Part shown: positions 9,840-18,030 of the stretch, one piece after another
How positions within the stretch are numbered: the first letter of the stretch is position 1
How the letters are laid out: the number at the start of each line of letters is the position of its first letter
Assembly (NCBI GenBank): GCA_001508155.1
Contig: LGFI01000009.1
Location: 25,966 to 89,965, forward strand
From: Acetothermia bacterium 64_32
GTDB taxonomy: Bacteria; Bipolaricaulota; Bipolaricaulia; Bipolaricaulales; Bipolaricaulaceae
Length of the DNA: 64,000 nt
Direction of reading: 5' to 3'
The notes under the pieces: generated by a model
Told to the model about the DNA's origin: nothing
Databases searched by the model: none
What the model saw: only the letters and a program-made list of their open reading frames with translations
Translations under genes and position numbers: made by a program

Positions 9840-10394
9840 GTGGGAACGATCTATACGGTGGGCCACTCTAATCGGTCGCTCATAGAACTCCTAGAACTAC
9901 TCTCCGAGTTCGGGATCCAGGCGGTGGCCGACGTGCGCGCCTTCCCCACCTCTAGGAAGTTTCCCTACTTCTCCCGTGAGAACCTGAAAAAGACGCTGGA
10001 AAGGGAAGGGATCGCCTACCTATGGCTGGGAAGGGAACTGGGCGGTTACCGCCGCCAAGGCCTGGGCGAGGGATCGCCGAACACCGCCTGGCGGGCCGGG
10101 GGCTTTCGAAACTACGCGGATCACATGCTTACCCCGGAGTTCCGCCAAGGGATCGAACGACTCCTCTCCCTGGGGGAGGGGAGGAGGACCGCCCTCATGT
10201 GCGCGGAGCGGTTTTGGTGGCGCTGCCACCGACGGCTGATCTCAGATTTCCTGGTAGTCCTGGGCAAAAGGGTGATACACATCCTGGGACCGGGGAAGGC
10301 CGTGGAACACCGACTCCCCCCGTTCGCCCGGGTTAAAGGAGGGAGGCTCGTCTATCCAAACGAGGCAGGTCCACTGGGGCTCGGTGACATTTGA
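9840..10394 (+). CDS. DUF488 family protein
   Basis: Protein of 184 residues with the full DUF488 pattern: TVGHSNR at residues 5-11, DVRAFPTSRKFPYFS near 31-46, the central LGRELGGYR, and the Cys/His signature CAERFWWRCHR near 120. The biochemical role of DUF488 is not established; the conserved Asp/Arg and Cys-His residues suggest an enzyme. It starts at GTG 9840 with a nearby GATATAG and no strong ribosome site. It is transcribed away from the HEPN gene and toward the MFS gene, as an isolated single gene in an accessory stretch. Confidence 0.87.
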   Translation: MGTIYTVGHSNRSLIELLELLSEFGIQAVADVRAFPTSRKFPYFSRENLKKTLEREGIAYLWLGRELGGYRRQGLGEGSPNTAWRAGGFRNYADHMLTPEFRQGIERLLSLGEGRRTALMCAERFWWRCHRRLISDFLVVLGKRVIHILGPGKAVEHRLPPFARVKGGRLVYPNEAGPLGLGDI

Positions 10395-10555
10395 GGCCAT
10401 GCTCAGTACGTGAAAGGTGCAAAACCCAGGGATGTCGGTCAGGCAACCGGCACCTTCCTCGCCATCGCGTAGCTCCATCCAGCCGAAATCACACGAAGGG
10501 AAGAGGGCCGCCGGCCTTGGGATGAGGTAAAGAGCACCAAGGCACCGGTGTGTGC

Positions 10556-11791
10556 TCACGGGGCTTGCTCGCTTATCTGCACCCGCCAGGCGAAAAGGAG
10601 GGCGGCCACCGACACCACCTGCACTGCCAGGGAGAAGGCCACGAGGTACACAGGCGCCCTGTCGTAGAGCAGGCCCATGAGGGCGCTTCCGGCAAACCAC
10701 GCCCCGCCGAAGACGGTGTGGAACAGGCCGTAGGCCGTGGCCCTGCGGTCGTGCGGCACGAGGTCGGCGATGACCGCGCGCATGACCGACTCCTGGGTGC
10801 CCATGCTGATGCCCCAGAGGGCCATGCCGGCCACTACGGCGGCGGGGCCGCCCAGGAAGAGGAGCGGGGCGGTGAAGACTTCCAGGGTCCACATCACGGG
10901 GAGCACCGCAAAGCCTATCCTGTCGTAGAGCACGCCCACCAGGAGGGCGGCGCCAGCGTCCACGGCCATGGCGCCCGCGTAGAGGGCAGGGATGAGGGGC
11001 TCGGGGAGGGTGCCGGCCCTACCCAGGTGGAAGGCCACGAGCGGAAAGTCCGCCACCCCGGCGGCGAGGAGGGCGGCGGAGGCGAGGTACCACCCATAGG
11101 CGGGAGAAAAGGTGGTCCGTCCCAGGTGCGGTGCGTGGGAGGAGGCCTCCAGGTCAGAGGGGCGGGGGAAGAGGAAGCGCGCGGCGAGCACGGCGAGCAC
11201 GGCGAGTGCGGCGGGGATGCCCAGGAGGGCGAAGCCGAGTCGGTAGGTGGAGGCGGAGTCGGCACCGCGCGTACCGGCGAGGAGGAAGAGGAGGGAGAGG
11301 AGGGCGGGCCCCAGGAAGGCGCCGATCTGATCCATGGCCTCGTGCAGGCCAAAGCCGAGGCCGCGGCCGGTGCGCGAGGCGGCGTAGGAGAGGAGGGCGT
11401 CGCGGGAGGGGTTGCGGAGGCCCTTGCCCAGACGCTCGGCGAAGATGAGAAGGACCGCGAGCTCCCAGCGGCCCACCAGGGCGAGGAGGGGGATGGCCCC
11501 TAGCTGGATCGCATAGCCGGCGATGGCCACGGCCCAGTAGCGTCGGGTCCTGTCGGCGAGCTTTCCGGAAAAGAAGCGGATCGCGTACCCCAGGAACTCA
11601 CCCGCCCCCACGGCAAGGCCCACGGCCGCGGCCGAGGCCCCGAGTATCTGCATGAACTGGCCCACGAGGCTCCGGGCCCCTTCGTAGGTCATGTCGGCCA
11701 ACAGACTCACCACACCAAAGAGCACGATGAAGGCAAAAGCCTTCCGTCTTAGGGCGGCCCCCGTTTTTCCTGATTTGAGTCGATCAGCCAC
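10556..11791 (-). CDS. MFS transporter
   Basis: Inner-membrane permease of about 411 residues with roughly 12 hydrophobic helices. The MFS signature after TM2 is present as FFSGKLADRTRR, and the repeat in the second half is near GVLYDRIG. LGKGLRNPSRDALLSY and VPHDRRATAYGLFHT are typical of MFS_1 drug/solute exporters. The substrate is unknown. I placed the start at GTG 11791, preceded by AGAGGGG; the open frame extends upstream but is not protein-like there. It is convergent with DUF488 and borders the mobile-element remnant upstream. Confidence 0.88.
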   Translation of the reverse strand: MADRLKSGKTGAALRRKAFAFIVLFGVVSLLADMTYEGARSLVGQFMQILGASAAAVGLAVGAGEFLGYAIRFFSGKLADRTRRYWAVAIAGYAIQLGAIPLLALVGRWELAVLLIFAERLGKGLRNPSRDALLSYAASRTGRGLGFGLHEAMDQIGAFLGPALLSLLFLLAGTRGADSASTYRLGFALLGIPAALAVLAVLAARFLFPRPSDLEASSHAPHLGRTTFSPAYGWYLASAALLAAGVADFPLVAFHLGRAGTLPEPLIPALYAGAMAVDAGAALLVGVLYDRIGFAVLPVMWTLEVFTAPLLFLGGPAAVVAGMALWGISMGTQESVMRAVIADLVPHDRRATAYGLFHTVFGGAWFAGSALMGLLYDRAPVYLVAFSLAVQVVSVAALLFAWRVQISEQAP

Positions 11792-12149
11792 AGTTTTCCC
11801 CTCTTTACTCTCCGGAAAGCACTTCCCGGACGAGCTCTTGAATTTGTTTCCGCGCCATTTCAAAGCTCTTCCTCTGTCAATAGCGAATGCTCGGGGATGG
11901 GGGTTCAGGCTCGTCTTTCGAGATCTCACCTCCCAAGCCAGACCCAAAGGGCGGCACCATCCCGATGGACACTCGCTGGATGAGGCAAGAGGCGGGGCAA
12001 CATTTAGATCGAGCGGCCGATGCACCAGCCCCCAGAAAGCTGCACCCCCGCCGCAATCCCATGCTACCACAAAAGCCGATGTTATGAAAGCGCGGCCTCC
12101 GGACAGGGTGGTGTACCCTGCCGGCTAGAAACGACGCTGTCCGCGAAAG
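11792..12149. other. Stretch without a recognisable gene
   Basis: Between the MFS start and the IS110 remnant I see no complete gene. On the minus strand a short reading MARKQIQELVREVLSGE ends directly before the MFS ribosome site and is preceded, one frame over, by SLLTEEEL. This may be the tail of a lost gene with a frameshift. The rest is unremarkable. Confidence 0.4.
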
Positions 12150-12790
12150 GAGGCGCGCGCGATAAAGTGTACCGCATTTAACTCCCGCAAGAAGTACACG
12201 TGGGCAAGAGCAAGGAAGGATCCCCCATGTGCGAAGGGCGCTGCGGGAGTTCCTTGCGGGCTGCGAGCCCCGGTTGGTCCACGCGGCAAGGCCAAGCTGA
12301 TGTTGGGGATTAAACAAAACGGACAAGCTGGATGCTCAGGGGCTGAACAGACTCCAGCGTACTGGCCCCTTGCCGGTGGTGCGGATCCCGCCTGGGGAGC
12401 TCACCCGGGCCCCGGATGATGCTGGTGAGAGAGAGGCCCAGCTTTCGAACCGGATCCACGCCACATTTGCCAAGTACGGACTCCGGGTGGAGGTAAGCGA
12501 TCTGTTTGGCAAGGAGGAGTCACGGAAGGACGCGCCAGGACGTGAACCGGTACCTCAAGTGGGCGTACAGCGAGGCGGCGGGCGTAGTAGCCCGCACCCG
12601 GAAAGGCACGTAGGTATGAGGAGGAAGGGACATCAAAAGGCGATTGAGGCAGTGGGCAGGCACCTTATGCCGCGCATGCGGCGGAGAGATGCTTCCCACA
12701 AGAACGGGCTCAAAGGCTCACCGGAAGGGAGAGAAAAGGGGCACAGGGGAGTTTACACGGCGCGCGCTTTCAGGGATGCTAGACCCCGAC
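12150..12790 (+). mobile_element. Decayed IS110-family transposase
   Basis: Remnant of an IS110-type transposase in several frames. From about 12262 one frame reads LVHAARPS, then NKTDKLDAQGLNRLQR, VVRIPPGELTRAPDD, LSNRIHATFAKYGL and VSDLFGK, a close match to the RuvC-like (DEDD) part of IS110 proteins. Around 12538 a different frame gives DVNRYLKWAYSEAAGVVA, and then the first frame gives RRKGHQKAIEAVGRHL, both typical of the C-terminal IS116/IS110/IS902 domain. The segment in between, including the helix-hairpin-helix core, is deleted, and stops interrupt the N-terminus. It is certainly non-functional. Confidence 0.75.
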
Positions 12791-12864
12791 GGCGGGGAGC
12801 CAGCAATGCAGGTCCTCGGCGTTGCATCACATCGCAACACTTCGTTAGCCAATTTTAGTGAACG

Positions 12865-12919
12865 ACCACTATAGTGGTTATTCGCTAGAAAAATGCTCTT
12901 GATATGCCACTATAGTTGG
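12865..12919. promoter_or_regulatory. Two CCACTATAGT palindromic sites before the ATPase gene
   Basis: A perfect 14-bp palindrome ACCACTATAGTGGT lies at 12865-12878, flanked by further imperfect symmetry (AGTGA...TCGCT). A second, imperfect copy CCACTATAGTTGG lies at 12907-12919, 41 bp further, about four helical turns. Each contains a TATAGT -10-like hexamer. Position and spacing suggest a paired operator for the downstream ATPase gene, or an end of the lost mobile element. The second copy matches the HU promoter -10 region at 12 of 13 bases. Confidence 0.5.
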
Positions 12920-14106
12920 ATTACACTAAGGGCGTGGCTACCCGAAAAGCCGGGCCGGCGTTCAAGGTCGGGGGGAGGATCGAGCCCCCGTACTTCGTGG
13001 ATCGCGAGGAGGAGCTTGCCCAGCTCGTCCACGATGCAACTACGCTTTCTCAGAGCAACGTGGTGATCGCCCCCCGCAGGTTCGGGAAAACAGCGCTTCT
13101 GCGGGCGGTGGAGGCCAGGGTTTCCCAAAAGATGCTGGCTGCCTACGTAAGCTGCCTGGGGATGTTGGGGGCGGCGGAGTTCCACGACCGGTTGGTGGAG
13201 GCAGTGCTCTCGGCGTTCGCCGCCAAACACGGCAAGGCCCGTAGGCTCCTGGCTACCTGGCGGGATGTCTTGCGCAAACCGGTGGTGGGGATGCGGGAGA
13301 TCCTGGAGGAGATCGGGGGGAGCATCGAGGGGGTGGGCTCCATTCGGCTTAAGTTCCGCACCCGGGAGGTGGACGAGCTGGCACTCCTTGCCGCGGCACT
13401 GGACTTTCCCGAGCGGCTGGCGGAGGAAGGGGGGGAGCGGATCCTGGTGATCCTGGACGAATTCCAAGCCCTGGCGGGCTTCAACGGCCATCTCTTTTCG
13501 CTTTTCAAGGAGCGGATGGAGTCCCAGCGAAGGGTGGCCTACCTCTTCAGCGGAAGTAGCCTTGGGCTTCTCACCGAGGTGTTCGGCCGGGAAGGGAAGA
13601 GCCCCCTCTATCAGATGGCAGGACGGCTGTTCTTGGGGGAGATCCCGGAGCCTTACGTACACCGCTACTACCGAGAAAGGCTGCGCGAGGTACACGGAGT
13701 GGGCATCTCGGAAGGGGCACTGAAGCGGGTGACAGGGTATGTAGGGGGCATCCCGTATTACTTTCAGAAGCTCGGCCTGGAACTCGAAAGGGACGTCGTT
13801 TTGAAAGGTCTTTCACGGATCAACGTGCCACATGTGGACACCGCGTTCGAGAGGCTCTTGGAAGAGCTATCCGCCGACTTTCAGGAGCGTTGGCAAACGC
13901 GGTTCAGCGAGCAGCAACGGGCCATCCTCAAGGTGCTCGCTCAGGGCCCGGGCACCGTGTCAGAAGTCGCCAAGGAGTTGGGGGTCCCGGCGCCGAACTT
14001 GACCTACGGCCTGAACCGGCTCGCGGAGGCGATGATCCTCGCCAAAGAGGGGCGAGCCTATCGCATAACCGACCGGGTATTCGCCGCCTGGCTCCGCGCG
14101 CTTTAG
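12916..14106 (+). CDS. Archaeal-type P-loop ATPase with C-terminal winged helix
   Basis: STAND/archaeal-ATPase-family protein of up to 396 residues. It has a YFVDREEELAQL entry motif, Walker A as APRRFGKTALL near residue 52, Walker B ILVILDEFQAL near 178, a sensor-1 segment VAYLFSGSS near 210, and PYVHRYY/GYVGGIPYY as in PF01637-type ATPases. The last 70 residues (ILKVLAQGPGTVSEVAKEL onward) form a winged-helix domain. Function is unknown; relatives are common in archaea and thermophiles and often mobile. The start is uncertain: TTG 12916 lies in the second palindrome, while GTG 12934 follows an AAGG. Its position beside an IS110 remnant suggests acquisition. Confidence 0.82.
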   Translation: MDYTKGVATRKAGPAFKVGGRIEPPYFVDREEELAQLVHDATTLSQSNVVIAPRRFGKTALLRAVEARVSQKMLAAYVSCLGMLGAAEFHDRLVEAVLSAFAAKHGKARRLLATWRDVLRKPVVGMREILEEIGGSIEGVGSIRLKFRTREVDELALLAAALDFPERLAEEGGERILVILDEFQALAGFNGHLFSLFKERMESQRRVAYLFSGSSLGLLTEVFGREGKSPLYQMAGRLFLGEIPEPYVHRYYRERLREVHGVGISEGALKRVTGYVGGIPYYFQKLGLELERDVVLKGLSRINVPHVDTAFERLLEELSADFQERWQTRFSEQQRAILKVLAQGPGTVSEVAKELGVPAPNLTYGLNRLAEAMILAKEGRAYRITDRVFAAWLRAL

Positions 14107-14144
14107 CCCTCCGTCCAGTCCCTCCCCGTACCCCAAGTGCTTCA

Positions 14145-14282
14145 TAACTTAGCCACAAAGGCCCTGAGACACAATAAAAACCTGATCTAAAATTTTTAGT
14201 GAAAACTCTGTGTTTTTCATGTCCTCGGTGGTCTCTGTAAGCAAACCATTCTTCCTTCGTGTCTTTGCGTTTTCGTGGTTAC
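14145..14282 (-). repeat. Fragment of a widespread ACCACGAA.../ACCGAGGACA intergenic repeat
   Basis: On the minus strand this AT-richer segment runs AACCACGAAAACGCAAAGACACGAAGG..., then ACAGAGACCACCGAGGACA, ...AACACAGAG and finally CCTTTGTGGCTAAG. I recognise this wording from intergenic repeats seen in many unrelated bacterial genomes, whose conceptual translations read like HENAKTRR and TTEDTE. Its composition contrasts with the GC-rich neighbours. No protein is assigned. Confidence 0.45.
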
Positions 14283-14325
14283 CGATTGGACGGGTAGGGG
14301 CAACTCCTATATCCTCCTTTGGGAG

Positions 14326-15660
14326 ATGAGCGAACTTGTGATCAGAGGGGCGAGGGTGGTCACCCCGCAAGGGGTAAGGGAAGCGGACGTCCTCATCCGG
14401 GATGGGAAGATAGCCAGGGTGGGGCGGGTCGAGAGGCCCGCTGAGGCCTTCCCTGCCCGGGGCCTCCTGCTCCTCCCCGGGGCGATCGACGCCCACGTCC
14501 ATTTGGCCCTTCCGGTGGCCGGGACACGTTCAGCGGACGACTTTGAGTCCGGGACCCTCGCGGCGGCCGCGGGCGGGGTGACCACGATCGTGGACTTCAC
14601 CGTGGGGGCAGCGGAGAAGCCGCTCCCTGTGGCCATCGAAGGGCGCCTTGAGGAAGCTAGGAAGGCAGCAGTGGATTTCTCCCTACACGCCGAGATGATC
14701 GGTTGGACTCCGGCCAGGAAGGACGAGCTTTTCCAAGCGGCCCTCCTTGGGGTGCGCTCCTTCAAGTTTTACATGGCCTACGGTGAATCCGGCCGCCGCA
14801 CCCCCCTGGACGTCCTCAAGGCGGCCATGGAGCGGATCGCGAGGCTCGGTGGGGTGGCGATGGTCCACGCCGAGGCGGAGGAGCTGGTGGACCCAAGGGA
14901 AGGCCCCACTCCGGAGGGCCGGCCGGCCATCGCCGAGGAGGTTGCCATCGCCGAGCTCGGGATACTAGCCCTGCGCACGGGTTGCCTTACCTACGTAGCA
15001 CACATATCGAGCACGCAGGGACTTTCCACGTTCCTTACGGCCAAGGAGCGGGGGGCTCCTCTCATGGGCGAAACTTGTCCACATTACCTTGTACTTGATG
15101 AAAGCGTGTACACCCGCCCTGATGGTTATCTTTACTCGGTAACCCCACCGCTTAGGGGATCCCAGGACCAAGAAGCGTTGTGGCTTGCGCTCTCCCGCCG
15201 CCAGCTGCATGCGGTATCCACCGACCACTGCCCCTTCACCCGCGCCCAGAAAGAGCCGGGCCGGGACGACCCTACCCGGCTCCCCTCCGGCCTTCCCGGG
15301 GTGGAAACCCTTTTGCCCCTCCTTTACTCAGAGGGTGTGGCCAAGGGGCGAATCTCGCTTTCCGATCTCGTTTGGTATTTGGCGGAAGGGCCGGCACGGG
15401 CGTTCGGCCTGTGGCCGAAGAAGGGCGGGATCCAGGAAGGGGCGGATGCCGACCTCGTCCTCCTCGATCCTAAAGCCACCTGGACCGTAACCGCAAAGGA
15501 CCTCCACATGGCCACCGACTTCTCCCCCTACGAGGGGCTCGAGGTCCAGGGGCGGATCGTGGGGGTGCTCTCCCGGGGGGAGTGGTTGGTGCGGGATGGG
15601 GAGCTCCTTGCCCAGCCAGGATGGGGGGAATTCGTCCCCTGGCGGGGAGGAGGGGGATGA
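14326..15660 (+). CDS. Dihydropyrimidinase/hydantoinase-family cyclic amidohydrolase
   Basis: Cytosolic metal-dependent hydrolase of 444 residues that opens cyclic amides (hydantoins, dihydropyrimidines or allantoin). Metal ligands are visible: GAIDAHVHL near residue 52, the carbamylated lysine in SFKFYMAY near 144, MVHAEAEE, VAHISST near 228, and the aspartate in AVSTDHCPF near 302. GETCPHYL is typical of D-hydantoinase/allantoinase. It overlaps the YqeB-like gene by ATGA. In E. coli hyuA and yqeB share a selenium-dependent molybdenum hydroxylase locus, so a role in purine/hydantoin breakdown is plausible. ATG 14326 has only a very close GGGAG. Confidence 0.92.
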   Translation: MSELVIRGARVVTPQGVREADVLIRDGKIARVGRVERPAEAFPARGLLLLPGAIDAHVHLALPVAGTRSADDFESGTLAAAAGGVTTIVDFTVGAAEKPLPVAIEGRLEEARKAAVDFSLHAEMIGWTPARKDELFQAALLGVRSFKFYMAYGESGRRTPLDVLKAAMERIARLGGVAMVHAEAEELVDPREGPTPEGRPAIAEEVAIAELGILALRTGCLTYVAHISSTQGLSTFLTAKERGAPLMGETCPHYLVLDESVYTRPDGYLYSVTPPLRGSQDQEALWLALSRRQLHAVSTDHCPFTRAQKEPGRDDPTRLPSGLPGVETLLPLLYSEGVAKGRISLSDLVWYLAEGPARAFGLWPKKGGIQEGADADLVLLDPKATWTVTAKDLHMATDFSPYEGLEVQGRIVGVLSRGEWLVRDGELLAQPGWGEFVPWRGGGG

Positions 15661-16448
15661 AACTCGCGCTCGTGCGTGGGGCCGGGGATGTGGCTACCGG
15701 GGTCGCACTACGCCTCAGGAAGGAAGGCTATGCGGTCGTCTGTACCGAACTTCTCAGGCCCACCTGTCTTAGGCGCGCGGTCTCCTTTGCCGAGGCGGTG
15801 TACGAAGGGACATGGCAGGTGGAGGGGGTGGAGGCCCGCCTCGCCAGGGGCCCGGAGGAGGCCCTGCGCCTTGTGGAGCGCGAAAAGGTCGCGGTCCTCG
15901 CCCCGGAGGGTAATGCCTTGGCGCAACTTTCGCCCAAGGTACTGGTGGATGCCCGCATGGCCAAGCGCAACCTGGGGACCCACATCGACGAGGCCCCGGT
16001 TGTAATTGGTTTGGGGCCGGGCTTTGTCGCCGGAGTGGATTGCCATGCCGCTATCGAAACCCTAAATGGCCCTGATCTCGGACGGGTATACCTCTCCGGC
16101 TCCCCCATCCCCCCCACCCACGAGCCGTGCGAAATCGGTGGGCTTTCTCAAGGAAGGGTGGTGCGGGCCCCCTGCGCTGGCGTCTTCTATGGCTTCGGGC
16201 GCATCGGGGAGCTTGTGGAGGCAGGGGAGCCCATCGCCCGCTGTGGCAAGGAGCCGCTCTTTGCCCCCTGCTCCGGGGTGGTGAGGGGCATCGTGAGGGG
16301 TGGGATCGAGGTCCGTCCGGGGATGAAGGTGGTGGAGCTCGACCCCCGGGGGGATCCGGCGATCCCATTCCGGGTGGCGCCCCGGGCCGAAAGGATAGCA
16401 AGCGGGGTGGCCTCCGCCCTGCAGCTCATCCCCCTTGGGGCGCCCTAG
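15657..16448 (+). CDS. yqeB: YqeB-like (EF2563-family) selenium-dependent molybdenum hydroxylase accessory protein
   Basis: Protein of 263 residues. The N-terminal Rossmann-like part begins LALVRGAGDVATGVALRL, followed by ELLRPTCLRRAVSFAEAVYEG (split here: ELLRPTCLRR and FAEAVYEG). The centre has VVIGLGPGFVAGVDCHAAIET and the C-terminus a biotinyl/lipoyl-like module (VRAPCAGVFYG...GIVRGGIEVRPGMKV). This family travels with selenium-dependent molybdenum hydroxylases such as xanthine dehydrogenases, and is thought to help build or load their cofactor. ATG 15657 has a strong GGAGG site and overlaps the hydantoinase stop. No molybdenum hydroxylase structural genes are in this window, so the partner must be elsewhere. 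Confidence 0.85.
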   Translation: MKLALVRGAGDVATGVALRLRKEGYAVVCTELLRPTCLRRAVSFAEAVYEGTWQVEGVEARLARGPEEALRLVEREKVAVLAPEGNALAQLSPKVLVDARMAKRNLGTHIDEAPVVIGLGPGFVAGVDCHAAIETLNGPDLGRVYLSGSPIPPTHEPCEIGGLSQGRVVRAPCAGVFYGFGRIGELVEAGEPIARCGKEPLFAPCSGVVRGIVRGGIEVRPGMKVVELDPRGDPAIPFRVAPRAERIASGVASALQLIPLGAP

Positions 16449-16467
16449 CGGGGGTAGAATTGGGGCC

Positions 16468-18030
16468 ATGAGGCCGGTTTTGTCCGGGCAAGGGATAATG
16501 GAGCTGGACCGAAAGGCGGAAGGGCTGGGGATGCCCTCGCTTCTCCTCATGGAATCGGCTGGCCGTGGGGCGGCGGAGATTATCAGCCAGGTTTTCCCAA
16601 AAGAGGTGTGGGGCAGGGTGGTGGTCCTGGCCGGGAAGGGGGGGAACGGGGGGGATGCCCTGTGTGCAGCCCGCTGGCTCGGCCTGTGGGGGGCGGAGCC
16701 CCTGGTCATCGTGCTCGGCGAGCCCGCCGGGGCGGCCGCGGAGCAAGCCCGGGCCTTCTCCGCCTGTTTTCCAGAGCGGCTGGTGAGGGTCGAAACGGAG
16801 GGGGAGCTCGCCGGGTGGCAGGGGGAGGTCTCCCGGGCGGGCCTGGTGATCGATGGGATCCTGGGGGTAGGGGTAGAGGGGCCGGCCCGGGGCCTGGCCC
16901 GGGCGGCCATCGAGCTTCTTGGGGACACGTCAGCCCCGATCGTGGCCATGGACCTTCCATCCGGACTCTTCGCCGACTCCGGGGAGGTCCCCGGGCCGGC
17001 GGTGCGGGCGGAGTTGACGCTCGCCATGGGGGCCCTGAAGCCCTGCCACCTCCTCCCCCCGGCGGCGGAACACTCAGGCCGGGTGGAGGTTGTCCCGGTG
17101 GCCTATCCCCCTTCCATCTGGGAGGAGATCGGGCCCTGTGCCTGGGTCCTTTCGGACGAAGACTGTGCCCGGGCGCTCCCCCCCCGGCCCCGGTTCGGCC
17201 ACAAAGGCACCTTCGGCCGGGTGCTCGTGGTCGGGGGCGCGGTGGGGATGGCCGGGGCGGTTTCCCTGGCCGCCCGGGCTGCCATGCAGGCCGGGGCAGG
17301 CCTGGTTCACGTGGTGGTGCCCGAGCCCATCTACCCGGTGGTGGAGGCCGAAGTCATCGAGGCCCTGGTTCACCCGGCCCCGGCCCAGCAAGGGATGTTC
17401 TCCCCCCAGGCCGCCGAGCTGGTCCTGAGCTGGCTTCCGATGGCAGACGTGGTGCTGGTGGGGCCAGGACTTGGCCGCGGCCCCGGCCCGGCCGAGGTGG
17501 TACACGCCATCCTCACCTCAGGACACCAAAAGCTGGTGCTGGACGCCGATGCCCTGTTTCACCTGGCCCAGTCACCAAAAGCCCTCACCCGCAAGCACGC
17601 AGAGCTCATCCTCACCCCCCACCCGGGGGAGTTCGCCCGGCTGGTGGGGAGGCCGGCCGCCGAGGTGGTTTCCCACAAGATCGAGCAGGCCAGGGCCAGG
17701 GCGGTGGAGTGGCGGGCGGTGATAGCCCTGAAAGGACCGCCCACCGCCATCGCCTCCCCACAAGGGGAGGTCTGCCTCAGCACCACCGGCAACACCGCCT
17801 TGGCCCATGGGGGCTCGGGAGACGTGCTCGCTGGGCTGATCGCAGGGCTTTGGGCCAGCGGCGCCCAGGCGTTTCCAGCCGCCTGGCTGGGGGCCTTCGT
17901 GCACGGCCGGGCGGCCGAGCTCCTCACCCGCCGGGCGGCCGAACGCGCTATCCTCCCCGGGGAACTGTCCTCAGCCATCCCCCGGGCGCTGGCGGAGTTG
18001 GAAGGGCGGACCGAGGATGAGCCTGTTTGA
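16468..18030 (+). CDS. nnr: Bifunctional NAD(P)H-hydrate epimerase / ADP-dependent dehydratase
   Basis: Repairs damaged NAD(P)HX in the cytosol: the N-terminal domain epimerises R/S hydrates and the C-terminal domain dehydrates the S-form using ADP. In the 520-residue protein, residues 1-210 match YjeF_N (SLLLMESAGRG, VLAGKGGNGGDAL, VIDGILGVGV, MDLPSGLFADSG). Residues 225-515 match the carbohydrate-kinase-like domain (HKGTFGRVLVVGGAVGMAGA, VLVGPGLGRG, LDADAL, LTPHPGEFARL, TGNTALAHGGSGDVLAGLI). The start is ATG 16468. It overlaps tatD by 14 bases, making a translationally coupled pair. Confidence 0.96.
   Translation: MRPVLSGQGIMELDRKAEGLGMPSLLLMESAGRGAAEIISQVFPKEVWGRVVVLAGKGGNGGDALCAARWLGLWGAEPLVIVLGEPAGAAAEQARAFSACFPERLVRVETEGELAGWQGEVSRAGLVIDGILGVGVEGPARGLARAAIELLGDTSAPIVAMDLPSGLFADSGEVPGPAVRAELTLAMGALKPCHLLPPAAEHSGRVEVVPVAYPPSIWEEIGPCAWVLSDEDCARALPPRPRFGHKGTFGRVLVVGGAVGMAGAVSLAARAAMQAGAGLVHVVVPEPIYPVVEAEVIEALVHPAPAQQGMFSPQAAELVLSWLPMADVVLVGPGLGRGPGPAEVVHAILTSGHQKLVLDADALFHLAQSPKALTRKHAELILTPHPGEFARLVGRPAAEVVSHKIEQARARAVEWRAVIALKGPPTAIASPQGEVCLSTTGNTALAHGGSGDVLAGLIAGLWASGAQAFPAAWLGAFVHGRAAELLTRRAAERAILPGELSSAIPRALAELEGRTEDEPV

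Noticed and set aside
10242..10555. Minus-strand reading between DUF488 and the MFS gene (CDFGWMELRDGEE, CTFHVLSMAS)
   Set aside because: Looks mildly protein-like but has no start or ribosome site, runs antisense to the DUF488 3' end and matches no family I know.
10550..11503. Plus-strand Glu/Gly-rich open frame opposite the MFS transporter
   Set aside because: Reverse complement of membrane-helix codons; repetitive EE/GG composition is typical of an antisense shadow.
16608..18020. 470-codon plus-strand frame inside the nnr gene
   Set aside because: Shadow of the NAD(P)HX repair enzyme; the alternative frame is almost only Gly, Arg, Pro and Ala.
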